From Deltaproteobacteria bacterium (GTDB lineage: Bacteria > Desulfobacterota > Desulfuromonadia > Geobacterales > Pseudopelobacteraceae): 63,096 nt of DNA. Below, in pieces: positions 36,271-45,552 of this stretch. The stretch is taken from assembly GCA_021782545.1 (NCBI GenBank), contig JAJXUW010000002.1, forward strand, positions 1 to 63,096, read 5' to 3'. The position numbers were made by a program, and so were the translations under genes. How positions within the stretch are numbered: the stretch's first letter is position 1; each line of letters begins with the position of its first letter. The notes beneath the pieces were generated by a model. It did no database searches, was not told where the DNA came from, and saw only the letters and a program-made list of their open reading frames with translations.

Positions 36271-37118
36271 CCCCTTGCTGCCGCTATCGCCATAAGCCCG
36301 GAGGGCGGCGCCATACCTGTCCAGTACTCAAATGCACGTTCGCCCTGCGCAACCAGCATGCCCAGGCCATCACTGACCGCCAGTCCCAGCTGCATGGCCT
36401 GCTGCACCAAAGGAGTGGCAACCGCTCCGTAGACCATGTCGTAGACTTTAGCAGCAGCGGGCAGGAGTGCAAGATCGAGTCCGTCGATTTTCTCGCCCTT
36501 AAGCCCCAGGGATGTGGCGTTTACCAGCAGGTCTACCTGCGGCAGAAGGTGGGCTAACCCGGCATAGTCGGTCGCCTCCAGCTCAGCCTCGGGGAGACAG
36601 GCATGCACCTGTCCCACCAACTGCTGCGCAGACGCCAGCGTTCGGTTTATCACGGCAATCCGGCCCACGCCGGCCGCCACCAAGGCGGTGACAGCCCCCC
36701 GCGCAGCGCCACCCGCCCCCAGTACGACAACCCGCGATCCGGGCACCCGGCAATCGAGGTCCCGCTCCAGTGCCGCCAACAGTCCGCTGCCATCGGTGTT
36801 ATGGCCGATCAGACGTCCCTCCAGGTTGCGTACCGTATTCACGGCGCCGGCCCGAAGCGCCTCAGGCGTAACTTCATCCAGGAAGGGCATAATGGCGGTT
36901 TTATGCGGGACCGTCACGTTCCAGCCGGCCACACCCAAGGCCCGCATGCCCCGTACCGCCTCCGCCAGACCGTCTGGCGACACGGCAAACGGCACATAGA
37001 CGCTATCCATTCCCAAGGCGCTGAAAGCTGCATTATGCATCTGCGGCGACCGGGAATGTGCAACCGGCCACCCGATGATCGCGTATACCCTGGTCGTCCC
37101 CACAATCAGATGTTGCAT
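36255..37118 (-). CDS. aroE: Shikimate dehydrogenase (NADP+)
   Basis: 287 residues from the ATG at 37116-37118, overlapping the upstream stop as TGATG; a GTG at 37121 is equally close. VYAIIGWPVAHSRSPQMHN, the active-site NVTVPHK lysine, NTDGSG, and the NADP loop VLGAGGAARGAV are intact. It reduces 3-dehydroshikimate in aromatic amino acid synthesis. It is the last gene of the ribF unit. Confidence 0.95.
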   Translation of the reverse strand: MQHLIVGTTRVYAIIGWPVAHSRSPQMHNAAFSALGMDSVYVPFAVSPDGLAEAVRGMRALGVAGWNVTVPHKTAIMPFLDEVTPEALRAGAVNTVRNLEGRLIGHNTDGSGLLAALERDLDCRVPGSRVVVLGAGGAARGAVTALVAAGVGRIAVINRTLASAQQLVGQVHACLPEAELEATDYAGLAHLLPQVDLLVNATSLGLKGEKIDGLDLALLPAAAKVYDMVYGAVATPLVQQAMQLGLAVSDGLGMLVAQGERAFEYWTGMAPPSGLMAIAAARGTSPS

Positions 37119-39007
37119 CACAACGCCCCCTCACCTGCAGCGCCGGCTACGTTGTAGCGCCGCCGCAGCCGTTTAACGCTCTCTTGCCAGGCCGGCACCA
37201 TCCGAGTGACCTGCCGCAGCATCCATTCTGCCCGAGCTTGCTGTCCCGCCCGCAATGCAGCCTCGGCATCCCGCAACAAAGCGTAGGCCTCGATCATCAC
37301 CGCCTTGTCGGAATCCTGATCCACCTGCCAGGGCTGATCCACCCCCATACGATGCAGAGCCTGGAGGTCCCAGCGTCCGGCACCGTCAGACATCCACGGG
37401 CCGCACGCCCCCCCCGGCACCCAATACACCATACCCAGCGGCACAGGTTTCGGGTTACCCCAGGTCAGTGAATGCCGGGTCGAGTAATCCATCAGCACCG
37501 GTCGGTCCTGTTGCAGACGCGCTGCCAGCTGCATGAATATCTGCTCGGCGGTGCCCTCCCCTTCGAGCGCAACATCATTGAAGGCAGTCCCCAGCCTTGG
37601 CAACTCCCGCTGATACCAGGGAAAAATCAGATGGGGAATATGCGGCAGGTCCAGATCCTCCCGCAGACGCTCCACACGCTGCATGTACCAGAGCGGAAAG
37701 GCTCCGCTGTCGCCCCAGGTGAACAACACGGCCCGTTCAGGCAGCGTACGAAGCGTATTGACGGCATAATCATGGGCAAGATAATTGGCATGCTGATCAT
37801 TGGGCCGGTAATTCTCCACCAACTGGAAGCCAGGGAGCAGGAGCAGAAACAGCACGGCCAGTACGCGATGCTGCCAACTGAAGCGTTCAGGCCGCTCAGC
37901 CATGGTTATCCCCCGGCTGACCACGGCGTGCAGCCCAAGCGCGATCAGCACCGCAGCCAGCAGATACAGCGGCGTGTAAAACTCCTCGGTCAAAAAGATC
38001 GATTCCGGCTGCGGGTTGAAAACGCCGACGATCACCGCCCAGAAACTGAGCAGCGAGGCCACCAGCGCAATGGCGAAGGGGCGTTGGAACTGCCAGCAGA
38101 CAACCAGTCCAACCAGCAGGAAAAGCAGGCCGATCCAGCCGAATTCATGGGGAATTGAAAAACCGCTCAACTGCTTCACCAGCAGGGAAACGTCGCGCCC
38201 GTGGGGCTCTTCAGGGTAACCGCGCCGCAGGATATGCCAAAGAAAACGCGACAGGCTGCTGGGATCACCCCAGTTTTGGTGCGGGGCCGCAGCTGCCCGT
38301 AACGGCAGATACAGCTGCACCGCACCGCCGGTCAACGCAAAGGCCATCGTCAGCAACAGTTCCCGCGCCTTAAGAAGCATGCGCGGACGGGTGGCAAGGA
38401 TAAACAGCAACCAGGCCGGCACCAGCAGAATTATGGTCTGATGCGCCCCGCTGGCCAGGCCGGCCAGGAAACCGACCCCATACCACCACGCCGGTTGCTC
38501 ACTGCCAGCAAGCAACTCCTCACGCCACCGCAGCAGGAACAGGAAACTAAGCGCAACCAAAAAGGACAGCAGGGGATACGGTTTATCATGATTGGTCTGC
38601 AGCCAGAGCCGCGGGGAACCGGCAAACAGAAGCGCACTGGCCAAGGCGGCTCCGTTGCGGACAAAACCTGCAAAAGGGGCGTCATCCGAACACGGTGTAG
38701 CCGCAACCAGACGCCTGACCAGCAAAAACGCGCCAAGGCTGGCCAAAGCCGCGCTACAGGCGGTAGCCAGATTCACCCGGAAGGCGATGGTACCGAACGG
38801 CAACCAGGTAAACGGCTTGGCAAACAGCAGAAACAGGGGATACCCCGGAGAATGGGCCGATCCCAGGGCATAAATGGCGGTAATGAACTCACCGCTGTCG
38901 TAGAAGCTAACCGAAGGGGCCAGCGTGGTGAGATAGATGACAAACGGGATCAGCCAGGCAGCCAATAGCCACGGATCGAACCGGAAGGACTCTCGTTGCC
39001 TGATCAC
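37118..39007 (-). CDS. DUF2723 multi-pass membrane protein (GT-C glycosyltransferase-like)
   Basis: 629 residues from a GTG at 39005-39007 that overlaps the upstream stop as GTGA and has GGAGGG 6 bases before it. Around ten membrane segments fill residues 15-430; the early loop LAPSVSFYDSGEFITAIY, followed by HSPGYPLFLLF, is the DUF2723 signature and carries the acidic residue expected of GT-C enzymes that use polyprenyl-phosphate sugars. A soluble C-terminal domain of about 190 residues follows (FTWGDSGAFPLWYMQRVERL), with a TPR-like end. The substrate is unknown. The neighbouring YbhN-like protein suggests a lipid-linked function. Confidence 0.78.
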   Translation of the reverse strand: MIRQRESFRFDPWLLAAWLIPFVIYLTTLAPSVSFYDSGEFITAIYALGSAHSPGYPLFLLFAKPFTWLPFGTIAFRVNLATACSAALASLGAFLLVRRLVAATPCSDDAPFAGFVRNGAALASALLFAGSPRLWLQTNHDKPYPLLSFLVALSFLFLLRWREELLAGSEQPAWWYGVGFLAGLASGAHQTIILLVPAWLLFILATRPRMLLKARELLLTMAFALTGGAVQLYLPLRAAAAPHQNWGDPSSLSRFLWHILRRGYPEEPHGRDVSLLVKQLSGFSIPHEFGWIGLLFLLVGLVVCWQFQRPFAIALVASLLSFWAVIVGVFNPQPESIFLTEEFYTPLYLLAAVLIALGLHAVVSRGITMAERPERFSWQHRVLAVLFLLLLPGFQLVENYRPNDQHANYLAHDYAVNTLRTLPERAVLFTWGDSGAFPLWYMQRVERLREDLDLPHIPHLIFPWYQRELPRLGTAFNDVALEGEGTAEQIFMQLAARLQQDRPVLMDYSTRHSLTWGNPKPVPLGMVYWVPGGACGPWMSDGAGRWDLQALHRMGVDQPWQVDQDSDKAVMIEAYALLRDAEAALRAGQQARAEWMLRQVTRMVPAWQESVKRLRRRYNVAGAAGEGAL

Positions 39008-40023
39008 GACAGCCCTCCGTTGCCGAGGGCACCAGCGCGCAGCCGCCCCAGCGAAATTCCTCCCGCCCACACATGGAAGAAACCGGCCAGGATCACGGGA
39101 AGAAAGCCGACACCATGGATCACCAAGGCGATGCTTACCGCCTGGGTATCCGGTAGCCGAAAGGCGGTGAGGCCGGTGTAACAGGCGACGTGATAGGTAC
39201 CGATGTAGCCGGGGGCAGCCGGCACCATCACGGCAAACACCAAAAGCACCAAAATGAAGAATGAGGCTGCAAGCGGCAGATGGATGCCGAACCCCTGCAG
39301 GACGAGGTCAATCGGCAGCGCAGCAGTTACCCAAATCAGGGCTGAGCAGCAAGCTATCGCCACCAACGTACCAAGATTTCTTGTCAACCGTAGCCCCTCC
39401 AGAAAGGAGCCGACCAGCGGAATCAGCCTTTCTCCAAAACGCTGCGGAAACGGCCGCACGAGCCTGGCCAGCACCCTAAGCGCCTGGAGCGGACGCGCCT
39501 TCAGCAGGACCAGAAAGGTCAGCACCCCAAGATACGCAATCAGGGTGGTAATGCCGCCTGCCCGCAGCAGCGCTGCGGCCTTTCCCATACCTGGCGGCAG
39601 ATGCAACGTCAGCAGGACCAGGAGCAAGATGACCATTACCGAGAGGCCGTCCAGTAACCGATCGACGACCAGGGAGGCAAGCACAGGGGGCATCTTGAGC
39701 CGTTCCCGTTCGGCCAGCATCCAGGCCCGTACAAACTCCCCCAGCCTGGCAGGAAAAAGGTTGTTGGCCATATAGCCCACAATGGTTGCCGAGTAGAGAG
39801 AGCGCAGCGGAAGGGGCCGTTCATGGAGCAGCAGAAGGCGCCAGCGCACTGCACGCAACCAGTAGCTGACAAAGGTGAGCCCCACGGCAGGGAACAGGTA
39901 GCGCCAGTCAAGGTGCTGCAGCGCCTCCAGCAGCTGCCGCAGGTCAATCTTGCGCACCAATCCCCACAGAAGCAGCAGACTGATGCAGCTGCCACCCAAC
40001 AACGTCAAGGTGGTCCGCCTCAT
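39004..40023 (-). CDS. Lysylphosphatidylglycerol synthase transmembrane/UPF0104 (YbhN/AglD) family protein
   Basis: 339 residues with about eight membrane helices. The family signature is WRLLL...PLPLRSLYSATIVGYMANNLFPARLGEFVRAW near residues 60-105 and VPAAPGYIGTYH near 270. Members include the membrane part of MprF and proteins proposed to be lipid flippases or glycosyltransferases. The ATG overlaps the ribF stop (ATGA). Its position between ribF and a DUF2723 protein hints at a common membrane-glycan task (inference). Confidence 0.82.
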   Translation of the reverse strand: MRRTTLTLLGGSCISLLLLWGLVRKIDLRQLLEALQHLDWRYLFPAVGLTFVSYWLRAVRWRLLLLHERPLPLRSLYSATIVGYMANNLFPARLGEFVRAWMLAERERLKMPPVLASLVVDRLLDGLSVMVILLLVLLTLHLPPGMGKAAALLRAGGITTLIAYLGVLTFLVLLKARPLQALRVLARLVRPFPQRFGERLIPLVGSFLEGLRLTRNLGTLVAIACCSALIWVTAALPIDLVLQGFGIHLPLAASFFILVLLVFAVMVPAAPGYIGTYHVACYTGLTAFRLPDTQAVSIALVIHGVGFLPVILAGFFHVWAGGISLGRLRAGALGNGGLS

Positions 40024-40967
40024 ACCAGCCGTCCTGTAGGCAGGGCCGCCGCCAACAGGGCTCTGGACACGGCTACATCCCGTTCGATCTGGGTCTTGAG
40101 CGCCACCGCATCTGGAAAACGGACCAGCCCCCTCAACCAGCCAGCAAAATGGATAACGATCTCCTGGCCATACAGTGAACCGTCAAAATCGAACAGGAAG
40201 GCCTCGATGGTCCGTTCGGCGCCCTCAAACGTCGGATTCGTACCGATGCTGCAGGCCCCCATATGCAGTTCGCCCCCCGCCTCCACCCATACCGCATACA
40301 CGCCGTCGGCAGGGATCAACTGATTTGCGCTGACGATATTGGCCGTGGGAAAACCGAGCGATCGGCCAATCTCCCGCCCGTGCACCACCTGGCCGCTGAT
40401 CCGATGGTAACGTCCCAGGATCGGCACCGCCGCAGCGACCTCTCCGGCCCGCACCAGACGACGCACTTCGCTGCTGCTGAAGATCAACTCCCCGTCACCT
40501 ACCGGTTCAAGGGCCTCAAGGACAAACCCCAGTTGCGCCGCAAGGTGCGCCAGCACCGTCTCATTTCCCTCCCGGTCGCGACCGAAGGCGTAATCATGGC
40601 CGATAACCAGATGACGCAGGCCGAGTCCTGCCACCAGTATCTCGCGCACGAACCGATCAGCTGAAAGGGCTGCAAAATCCGGGCTGAACGGGATGATAAC
40701 CAACAGATCCAGGTCATTTTCCGCAATCAGGGCCCGTTTCTGGGCAGAGGTCGTAATCAGCAACGGTGCACGGGCAGGATTGAGTACCTGCAACGGATGG
40801 GGATCGAAGGTCACCACTACGGAGGTACAGCCTTCCGTGCGTGCATACTGGGAAACGCGGCGGAAGATCTCACGATGTCCGCGATGGACCCCATCAAAAT
40901 TGCCGATGGTCAGCACGGAACGTTCGGCAAGGGGGCGGCTAAAATCAGTAGTGGTTATGGTACGCAT
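40020..40967 (-). CDS. ribF: Bifunctional riboflavin kinase / FAD synthetase
   Basis: 315 residues. The N-terminal FAD synthetase (nucleotidyltransferase) has LTIGNFDGVHRGHREIF and VVTFDPHP, with a characteristic GHDYAFGRDREGN segment; the C-terminal riboflavin kinase has GRSLGFPTANI and GVYAVWV. It makes FMN and FAD. It is the first gene of ribF-ybhN-like-DUF2723-aroE and divergent from nadB. No FMN riboswitch is visible in the 118-base intergenic region. Confidence 0.95.
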   Translation of the reverse strand: MRTITTTDFSRPLAERSVLTIGNFDGVHRGHREIFRRVSQYARTEGCTSVVVTFDPHPLQVLNPARAPLLITTSAQKRALIAENDLDLLVIIPFSPDFAALSADRFVREILVAGLGLRHLVIGHDYAFGRDREGNETVLAHLAAQLGFVLEALEPVGDGELIFSSSEVRRLVRAGEVAAAVPILGRYHRISGQVVHGREIGRSLGFPTANIVSANQLIPADGVYAVWVEAGGELHMGACSIGTNPTFEGAERTIEAFLFDFDGSLYGQEIVIHFAGWLRGLVRFPDAVALKTQIERDVAVSRALLAAALPTGRLV

Positions 40968-41015
40968 GACGGCAAGTTATGGCACATTTTCAGCGCCCAG
41001 ACAACCCTTGTTCCC

Positions 41016-41045
41016 TTGACAAACAGCCACCCCGGGTTCAATAAT
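41016..41045 (+). promoter_or_regulatory. Possible nadB promoter
   Basis: TTGACA (41016-41021) is followed after 18 bases by AATAAT (41040-41045). The start would be about 34 bases ahead of the nadB ATG. The -10 box is imperfect and other placements (TATACA at 41059-41064) are possible. Confidence 0.35.
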
Positions 41046-41085
41046 CGTTCGTTATCCGTATACACTTTCCTCACTGGAGTTTGTC

Positions 41086-42687
41086 ATGATTGTAGAAAGC
41101 GACTTTCTGGTTATCGGCAGCGGTATTGCCGGACTTTCATTTGCCCTCCAGGCCGCGGACCACGGCCGGGTCGCCATCGTCACCAAACGGGAAATCTCGG
41201 AATCCGCCACCCGTTACGCCCAAGGCGGCATCGCCTCGGTTTTTTCGACGGAAGACTCCTTTGATGCCCACATCCAGGACACCATGGTGGCCGGCGCCGG
41301 CATCTGTCACGAGGATGTGGTACGGATGGTGGTGGAGGAAGGGCCAAAGACCATCCGCAATCTTATCGAATGGGGGGTCAAATTTACCACCAAAGGCGAA
41401 GATTACGACCTTACCCGTGAGGGGGGGCACAGCGCCCGCCGGATCCTGCACGCGGAGGACATTACCGGCCGTGAGATCGAACGGGCCCTGGTGGAGGCTG
41501 CCCGTCAGCACCCCAATATCGAAGTGTACGAATATCACATCGCCATCGACCTGATCACCTGCGCCAAGATCGCCCGCAAACCGGTCACCGACAACTGTTG
41601 TGTCGGCGCCCATGTCCTGGATATCAAATCAGGCACCGTACTGACCTTCGCCTCGCGCACCACCCTGCTTGCCAGCGGCGGTGCCGGCAAGGTCTATCTC
41701 TACACCTGCAACCCTGACGTAGCCTCCGGCGACGGCGTTGCCATGGCCTACCGCGCCGGGGCCACCGTGGGCAATATGGAGATGATGCAGTTCCATCCCA
41801 CCACCCTCTTCCATCCCCACGCCAAGTCCTTTCTGATATCTGAGGCGGTACGGGGCGAAGGGGCCGTCCTGCGCCGCCGGGACGGCACCGCCTTCATGGA
41901 GAAATACCACCACCTGAAAGATCTGGCCCCACGAGATATCGTGGCACGTGCCATTGACCACGAGATGAAGACCTACGGCGACGACTGCGTCTATCTGGAC
42001 ATCACCCATGAGCCGGCCGATTTTGTCCGCAACCGTTTTCCCAACATCTACCAGACCTGCCTGGAATTTGACCTGGACATGACCCGCGACTGGCTGCCGG
42101 TGGTGCCGGCGGCCCACTACCTGTGCGGCGGGGTGGCGGTCAACACCAATGCCGAAACCGATATTCCCGGCCTGTACGCCATCGGTGAAGTGGCCTTCAC
42201 CGGACTGCACGGTGCCAACCGGCTTGCAAGCAACTCTCTGCTGGAGGCTGCCGTCTATGCCGGCAGGGCGGCCATACATGCCACCGAAACCCTGGTACAG
42301 CGACCGGCCATTCAGCGCGATACCATCCCGGTATGGGATTCAGGCACCGCCACCAACAGCGACGAGATGGTGGTGGTCTCACAAAACTGGGACGAAATCC
42401 GCCGCTTCATGTGGAATTACGTGGGGATCGTGCGTTCCACCAAACGACTGGAACGGGCCATGCGGCGCATTAAGCTGATCCAAGACGAGATTCACGACTA
42501 CTACTGGAACTTCATCATTACCTCAGACCTGATCGAACTGCGCAATATCGCGACGGTGGCTGAACTGATCGTGACCTGTGCCCAGATGCGCAAGGAGTCT
42601 CGGGGCTTGCACTATACCATCGACTACCCGGACCGTGATGATGCGAACTGGCAACGCGACACCAAGATCAAAAAACGGTTCCTCTGA
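41086..42687 (+). CDS. nadB: L-aspartate oxidase
   Basis: 533 residues with GGAG 7 bases before the ATG. The FAD site VIGSGIAGLSFALQAA opens the protein, followed by TRYAQGGIASVF, EGGHSARRILHAEDITGREI, MEMMQFHPTTLF and GLHGANRLASNSLLE, the succinate dehydrogenase/NadB pattern. It oxidises aspartate to iminoaspartate for NAD synthesis. Its stop is 7 bases before the chorismate mutase gene. Confidence 0.97.
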   Translation: MIVESDFLVIGSGIAGLSFALQAADHGRVAIVTKREISESATRYAQGGIASVFSTEDSFDAHIQDTMVAGAGICHEDVVRMVVEEGPKTIRNLIEWGVKFTTKGEDYDLTREGGHSARRILHAEDITGREIERALVEAARQHPNIEVYEYHIAIDLITCAKIARKPVTDNCCVGAHVLDIKSGTVLTFASRTTLLASGGAGKVYLYTCNPDVASGDGVAMAYRAGATVGNMEMMQFHPTTLFHPHAKSFLISEAVRGEGAVLRRRDGTAFMEKYHHLKDLAPRDIVARAIDHEMKTYGDDCVYLDITHEPADFVRNRFPNIYQTCLEFDLDMTRDWLPVVPAAHYLCGGVAVNTNAETDIPGLYAIGEVAFTGLHGANRLASNSLLEAAVYAGRAAIHATETLVQRPAIQRDTIPVWDSGTATNSDEMVVVSQNWDEIRRFMWNYVGIVRSTKRLERAMRRIKLIQDEIHDYYWNFIITSDLIELRNIATVAELIVTCAQMRKESRGLHYTIDYPDRDDANWQRDTKIKKRFL

Positions 42688-42694
42688 GGTCGGC

Positions 42695-43015
42695 ATGGAT
42701 ATCACCGCCTTACGGCAACGGATTGATCTGCTGGATGATGTGTTACTGAGGATATTCAATGAGCGGGCCCGTCTGGCCCTGGAGATCGGCCACCTCAAAA
42801 AGGGGCTCGATCTGCCGGTATTCGACCCGGGCCGCGAAAAACGGATCTTTGGCCGGATGAAGCAAGACAACCCCGGCCCTTTGGATGACGGGGCGATTGT
42901 AAGGCTTTTTGAACGGGTAATCGACGAGTCACGCCGCCTTGAGCGGATCATGACCACGGAAACAGCAGGAGACGGTTCAGAAGATGATCATCATTATGAG
43001 AAAAAATGCCCCTGA
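42695..43015 (+). CDS. Chorismate mutase, AroQ type
   Basis: 106 residues from the ATG at 42695 with GAGGT just upstream. It matches the small all-helical AroQ fold: MDITALRQRIDLLDDVLLRI, ERARLALEIGHLKK, FDPGREKRIF and VIDESRRLERI. The C-terminal position usually filled by a substrate-binding glutamine appears as glutamate, as in yeast chorismate mutase (from memory). It converts chorismate to prephenate. It overlaps the next small gene by 32 bases, implying co-translation. The last 17 residues are polar and unconserved. Confidence 0.88.
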   Translation: MDITALRQRIDLLDDVLLRIFNERARLALEIGHLKKGLDLPVFDPGREKRIFGRMKQDNPGPLDDGAIVRLFERVIDESRRLERIMTTETAGDGSEDDHHYEKKCP

Positions 43016-43193
43016 CGAGTCCCTGGACTTCGTCAAGGAGTACCTGATCAGCCGCAACTTCGACATCCATCAGTCAACCGGGGCCAACCGCACCATTATC
43101 GGGGTGATCGGCGACACGCATTGCCTAGATGAGGCCACGATCGCCCAACTGCCCGACGTGCATCAGGTCGTCCGGATCAGACCGGAGGCCTGA
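42984..43193 (+). CDS. Free-standing DAHP synthase N-terminal (ferredoxin-like) regulatory domain
   Basis: 69 residues: MIIIMRKNAPDESLDFVKEY, HQSTGANRTIIGVIGD and VHQVVRIRPEA. From memory this corresponds to the N-terminal ferredoxin-like domain of type I-beta DAHP synthases such as the Thermotoga enzyme (IVVLKPG, ERTVIGIIGD, VVRVLKP), where it mediates feedback inhibition. Here it is a complete small ORF with its own stop, with no catalytic barrel following; the next gene is on the other strand. It overlaps the chorismate mutase gene. It may regulate a DAHP synthase or the mutase in trans (inference). Confidence 0.75.
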   Translation: MIIIMRKNAPDESLDFVKEYLISRNFDIHQSTGANRTIIGVIGDTHCLDEATIAQLPDVHQVVRIRPEA

Positions 43194-43200
43194 GCCCCCC

Positions 43201-44988
43201 CTACCCGGTGATGCTGGCCACCTCGTCGTAGCTGGTCACCCCCTCCAGCATCTTACGGATGGCAAGCTGGCGCAGACTGGCAAAACCGTCCTCCTCGGCA
43301 GCCCTGACAATATCGGTCGGATCGGCCTTTTCGCCGATCAACCGCTTGACCCGCTCCGTGATCTCCAACACCTCAAAGATGCCGGTACGCCCCTTGTAGC
43401 CGGTACCGCGACACTCCTTGCAACCAGCCCCATGCGCCACCCGCACCTTGCTGCGATGAATCTGCAGATACTCCCGTTCCTCCTTGCTCAACTCACGGGT
43501 CTCCTTACAGTGCGGGCAAACCCTGCGCAACAGCCGTTGGGCCACAACCCCCATAACCGTGGCTGATATCAGATAGGGTGGCACTTCGAGATCAAGCAGC
43601 CGCGCAATGGACGAAGGCGCGTCATTGGTGTGCAGCGTGGAGAGCACCAAGTGACCGGTAAGGGCGGCCTGAACGGCATTCTCGGCGGTTTCCTGATCGC
43701 GGATCTCACCCACCATGATGATATCGGGATCCTGCCGCAGGACTGTACGCAAAATGGTGCCAAAGGTCACCCCGATGGTCTGCTGGACCGAGATCTGGTT
43801 AAACTCCTCCAGCACCATCTCAATCGGGTCCTCGATGGTGACGATATTGATCTCCGGCGACGACAGAGTCCGCAACGATGAGTACAGCGTGGTGGTCTTG
43901 CCGGAACCGGTGGGGCCGGTCACCAGCACGATCCCGTTGGGGCGGTGTATGAAACTGTTGAACAGGCCGTATTCCCGTGGGTAGAACCCGATCGTATCCA
44001 ACTCTTGCAGCAGGATGTCCGGATCGAAGATACGGATCACCACCTTCTCGCCAAAGGCCACCGGCACGGTGGAGACCCGTAGTTCAACCTCCTTTCCGTT
44101 GTGCGCCGTCTTGATACGGCCATCCTGGGGACGGCGCTTTTCCGCCAGATCCATCCTTGCCAGGATTTTGATACGCGAGACGATAGGCGCATGCAACGGT
44201 TTCGGCAGGAGGTGGATGTTGTGCAGAAGCCCGTCCAATCTAAACCTGATCAAAAATTTATCCCGTTTGGGTTCGATATGGATATCGCTGGCCCGTTGAT
44301 CGAAGGCGTAAGAGAGGAGAAAATCGACTGCCGAGATGACGTGCTTATCGTTGCCCTCAATCTCCTTATCACCACGCATCCTGAAGAGCTGTTCCAGGTT
44401 GCCCAGGTCGATGGCAGCGCGTTCCTCGGCCTCTGCCGCCATGACCGAGGCACGGAACCCGTAAAACTCTCTCAAAATCTTCTGAATGTCGGTGCACGAA
44501 CTGAGCACCCGGTGGATTTTGAGCCGATGGGCGCTGCCCAGTTCATCCAGCATCACCTCGTTGAACGGATCGGCCACGGCGATGGTCAATTCGCCGGATT
44601 TCGCCGCCACCGGCACAATCAGATGCTTAAGGGCAAAGGGGCGTGGGATAAGGGACGTCACGACCGTGAGGTCCAGTTTCAAGGGGTCGATCTTGAGGTA
44701 CGGGAGTTTCAAAAATGAGGCCAGGGTCTCGGTAATCGTGTCTTCCGTCAGGATACGGCCATTACTGCCGGCTATTTCAAGGGCAAACGAGGCGATCACC
44801 TGGGCGGGCGAAGGGCGTTCGCCACTCTTATGCAGACGCCGACCCGGCCCCTGATGACCGGCCATCAGACGAACCTCCTGCTGAGGGGCCTGCGCCTGCA
44901 GGGCTGCCCGCTGTTCCTGCGAGAGCAGCCCCTGTTTAAGCAATAATGCCGAGAGGTAGTCGATGGTGAGGGTTGGCTGGCCGGTCAT
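43201..44988 (-). CDS. PilB/GspE-family secretion ATPase (second copy)
   Basis: 595 residues. The N-terminal domain (about 1-190) has only a degenerate MshEN motif (GRILTEDTITETLASFLKLP). The ATPase part has Walker A GPTGSGKT (358-365), IEDPIEMVLEEFNQ, IIMVGEIRDQETAEN, LSTLHTND and the CPHC...CKEC zinc site. It is distinct from PilB. No pilin, platform or secretin genes adjoin it, so its machine (type II secretion, MSHA-like pilus or another) is unknown. It converges on the chorismate mutase operon and is followed, 15 bases upstream, by a small membrane protein gene. Confidence 0.9.
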   Translation of the reverse strand: MTGQPTLTIDYLSALLLKQGLLSQEQRAALQAQAPQQEVRLMAGHQGPGRRLHKSGERPSPAQVIASFALEIAGSNGRILTEDTITETLASFLKLPYLKIDPLKLDLTVVTSLIPRPFALKHLIVPVAAKSGELTIAVADPFNEVMLDELGSAHRLKIHRVLSSCTDIQKILREFYGFRASVMAAEAEERAAIDLGNLEQLFRMRGDKEIEGNDKHVISAVDFLLSYAFDQRASDIHIEPKRDKFLIRFRLDGLLHNIHLLPKPLHAPIVSRIKILARMDLAEKRRPQDGRIKTAHNGKEVELRVSTVPVAFGEKVVIRIFDPDILLQELDTIGFYPREYGLFNSFIHRPNGIVLVTGPTGSGKTTTLYSSLRTLSSPEINIVTIEDPIEMVLEEFNQISVQQTIGVTFGTILRTVLRQDPDIIMVGEIRDQETAENAVQAALTGHLVLSTLHTNDAPSSIARLLDLEVPPYLISATVMGVVAQRLLRRVCPHCKETRELSKEEREYLQIHRSKVRVAHGAGCKECRGTGYKGRTGIFEVLEITERVKRLIGEKADPTDIVRAAEEDGFASLRQLAIRKMLEGVTSYDEVASITG

Positions 44989-45003
44989 GTCACCTTATCA
45001 GTT

Positions 45004-45426
45004 CTAAAATTTACTCTTGCGTGCCGCCTCTTCACGTTGCTGTTCGATCCGTTTGCCGACCGCCTCCAGCACCTCTTCTTCGCTATAGTGAGGCTTGGCT
45101 GCAAGCTTGGGCATTGCCTCCGGCTCCGGAGACAACACTTCGGCCTGTCTGGACAGAAATGAGTTTACCATCTGCTTTTTCTCCGCATAGACCATGCTCT
45201 CCCTGAGCAGGTCGATAGAGCTTTTGAAGAGTCCCCTACCGGTAATTAGCAGGATCAGGATCGGTACCAGATCGCTCTGCCAGTAATCAAGGCTTCGTTC
45301 ATGCACCATGGTACCGACCAGCAGCCCCGAACACCCCAGCAATACGCCAAAAAGATTGGCGAGTACACGGTATTCTGGCCCATCCGCGAGTTGCACCGTC
45401 TGTCTGTCAGCAGCTTTATCGGCCAC
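45004..45426 (-). CDS. Small membrane protein of unknown function
   Basis: 140 residues from a GTG at 45424-45426 preceded by AGGGGGG; a TTG at 45447 is the alternative. Two hydrophobic segments (ANLFGVLLGCSGLLVGTMV and LVPILILLITGRGLF) are followed by a charged C-terminal tail with a likely coiled coil (EEVLEAVGKRIEQQREEAAR). It is not recognised. It lies 15 bases upstream of the PilB-like ATPase gene on the same strand, so the two may be co-transcribed. Confidence 0.7.
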   Translation of the reverse strand: MADKAADRQTVQLADGPEYRVLANLFGVLLGCSGLLVGTMVHERSLDYWQSDLVPILILLITGRGLFKSSIDLLRESMVYAEKKQMVNSFLSRQAEVLSPEPEAMPKLAAKPHYSEEEVLEAVGKRIEQQREEAARKSKF

Positions 45427-45552
45427 GCGCCCCCCTGCAACATGCAACTGCCGCAGTTGTTCTCTCTCAATCTCCTTTTTAATCTATCGGATGACGCAAC
45501 CGTATCATTAAATGCATTGTCCGGCGGACAGCCCGGGTAGACACCTCGTACC

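Noticed and set aside
40968-41085. FMN riboswitch ahead of ribF
   Set aside because: No conserved RFN-element sequence blocks are visible in the 118 bases.
42984-43193. Truncated DAHP synthase pseudogene
   Set aside because: The domain has a proper start and stop, keeps its conserved blocks and is coupled to the mutase gene; no remains of a barrel follow before the convergent gene. A decay origin is possible but not shown.
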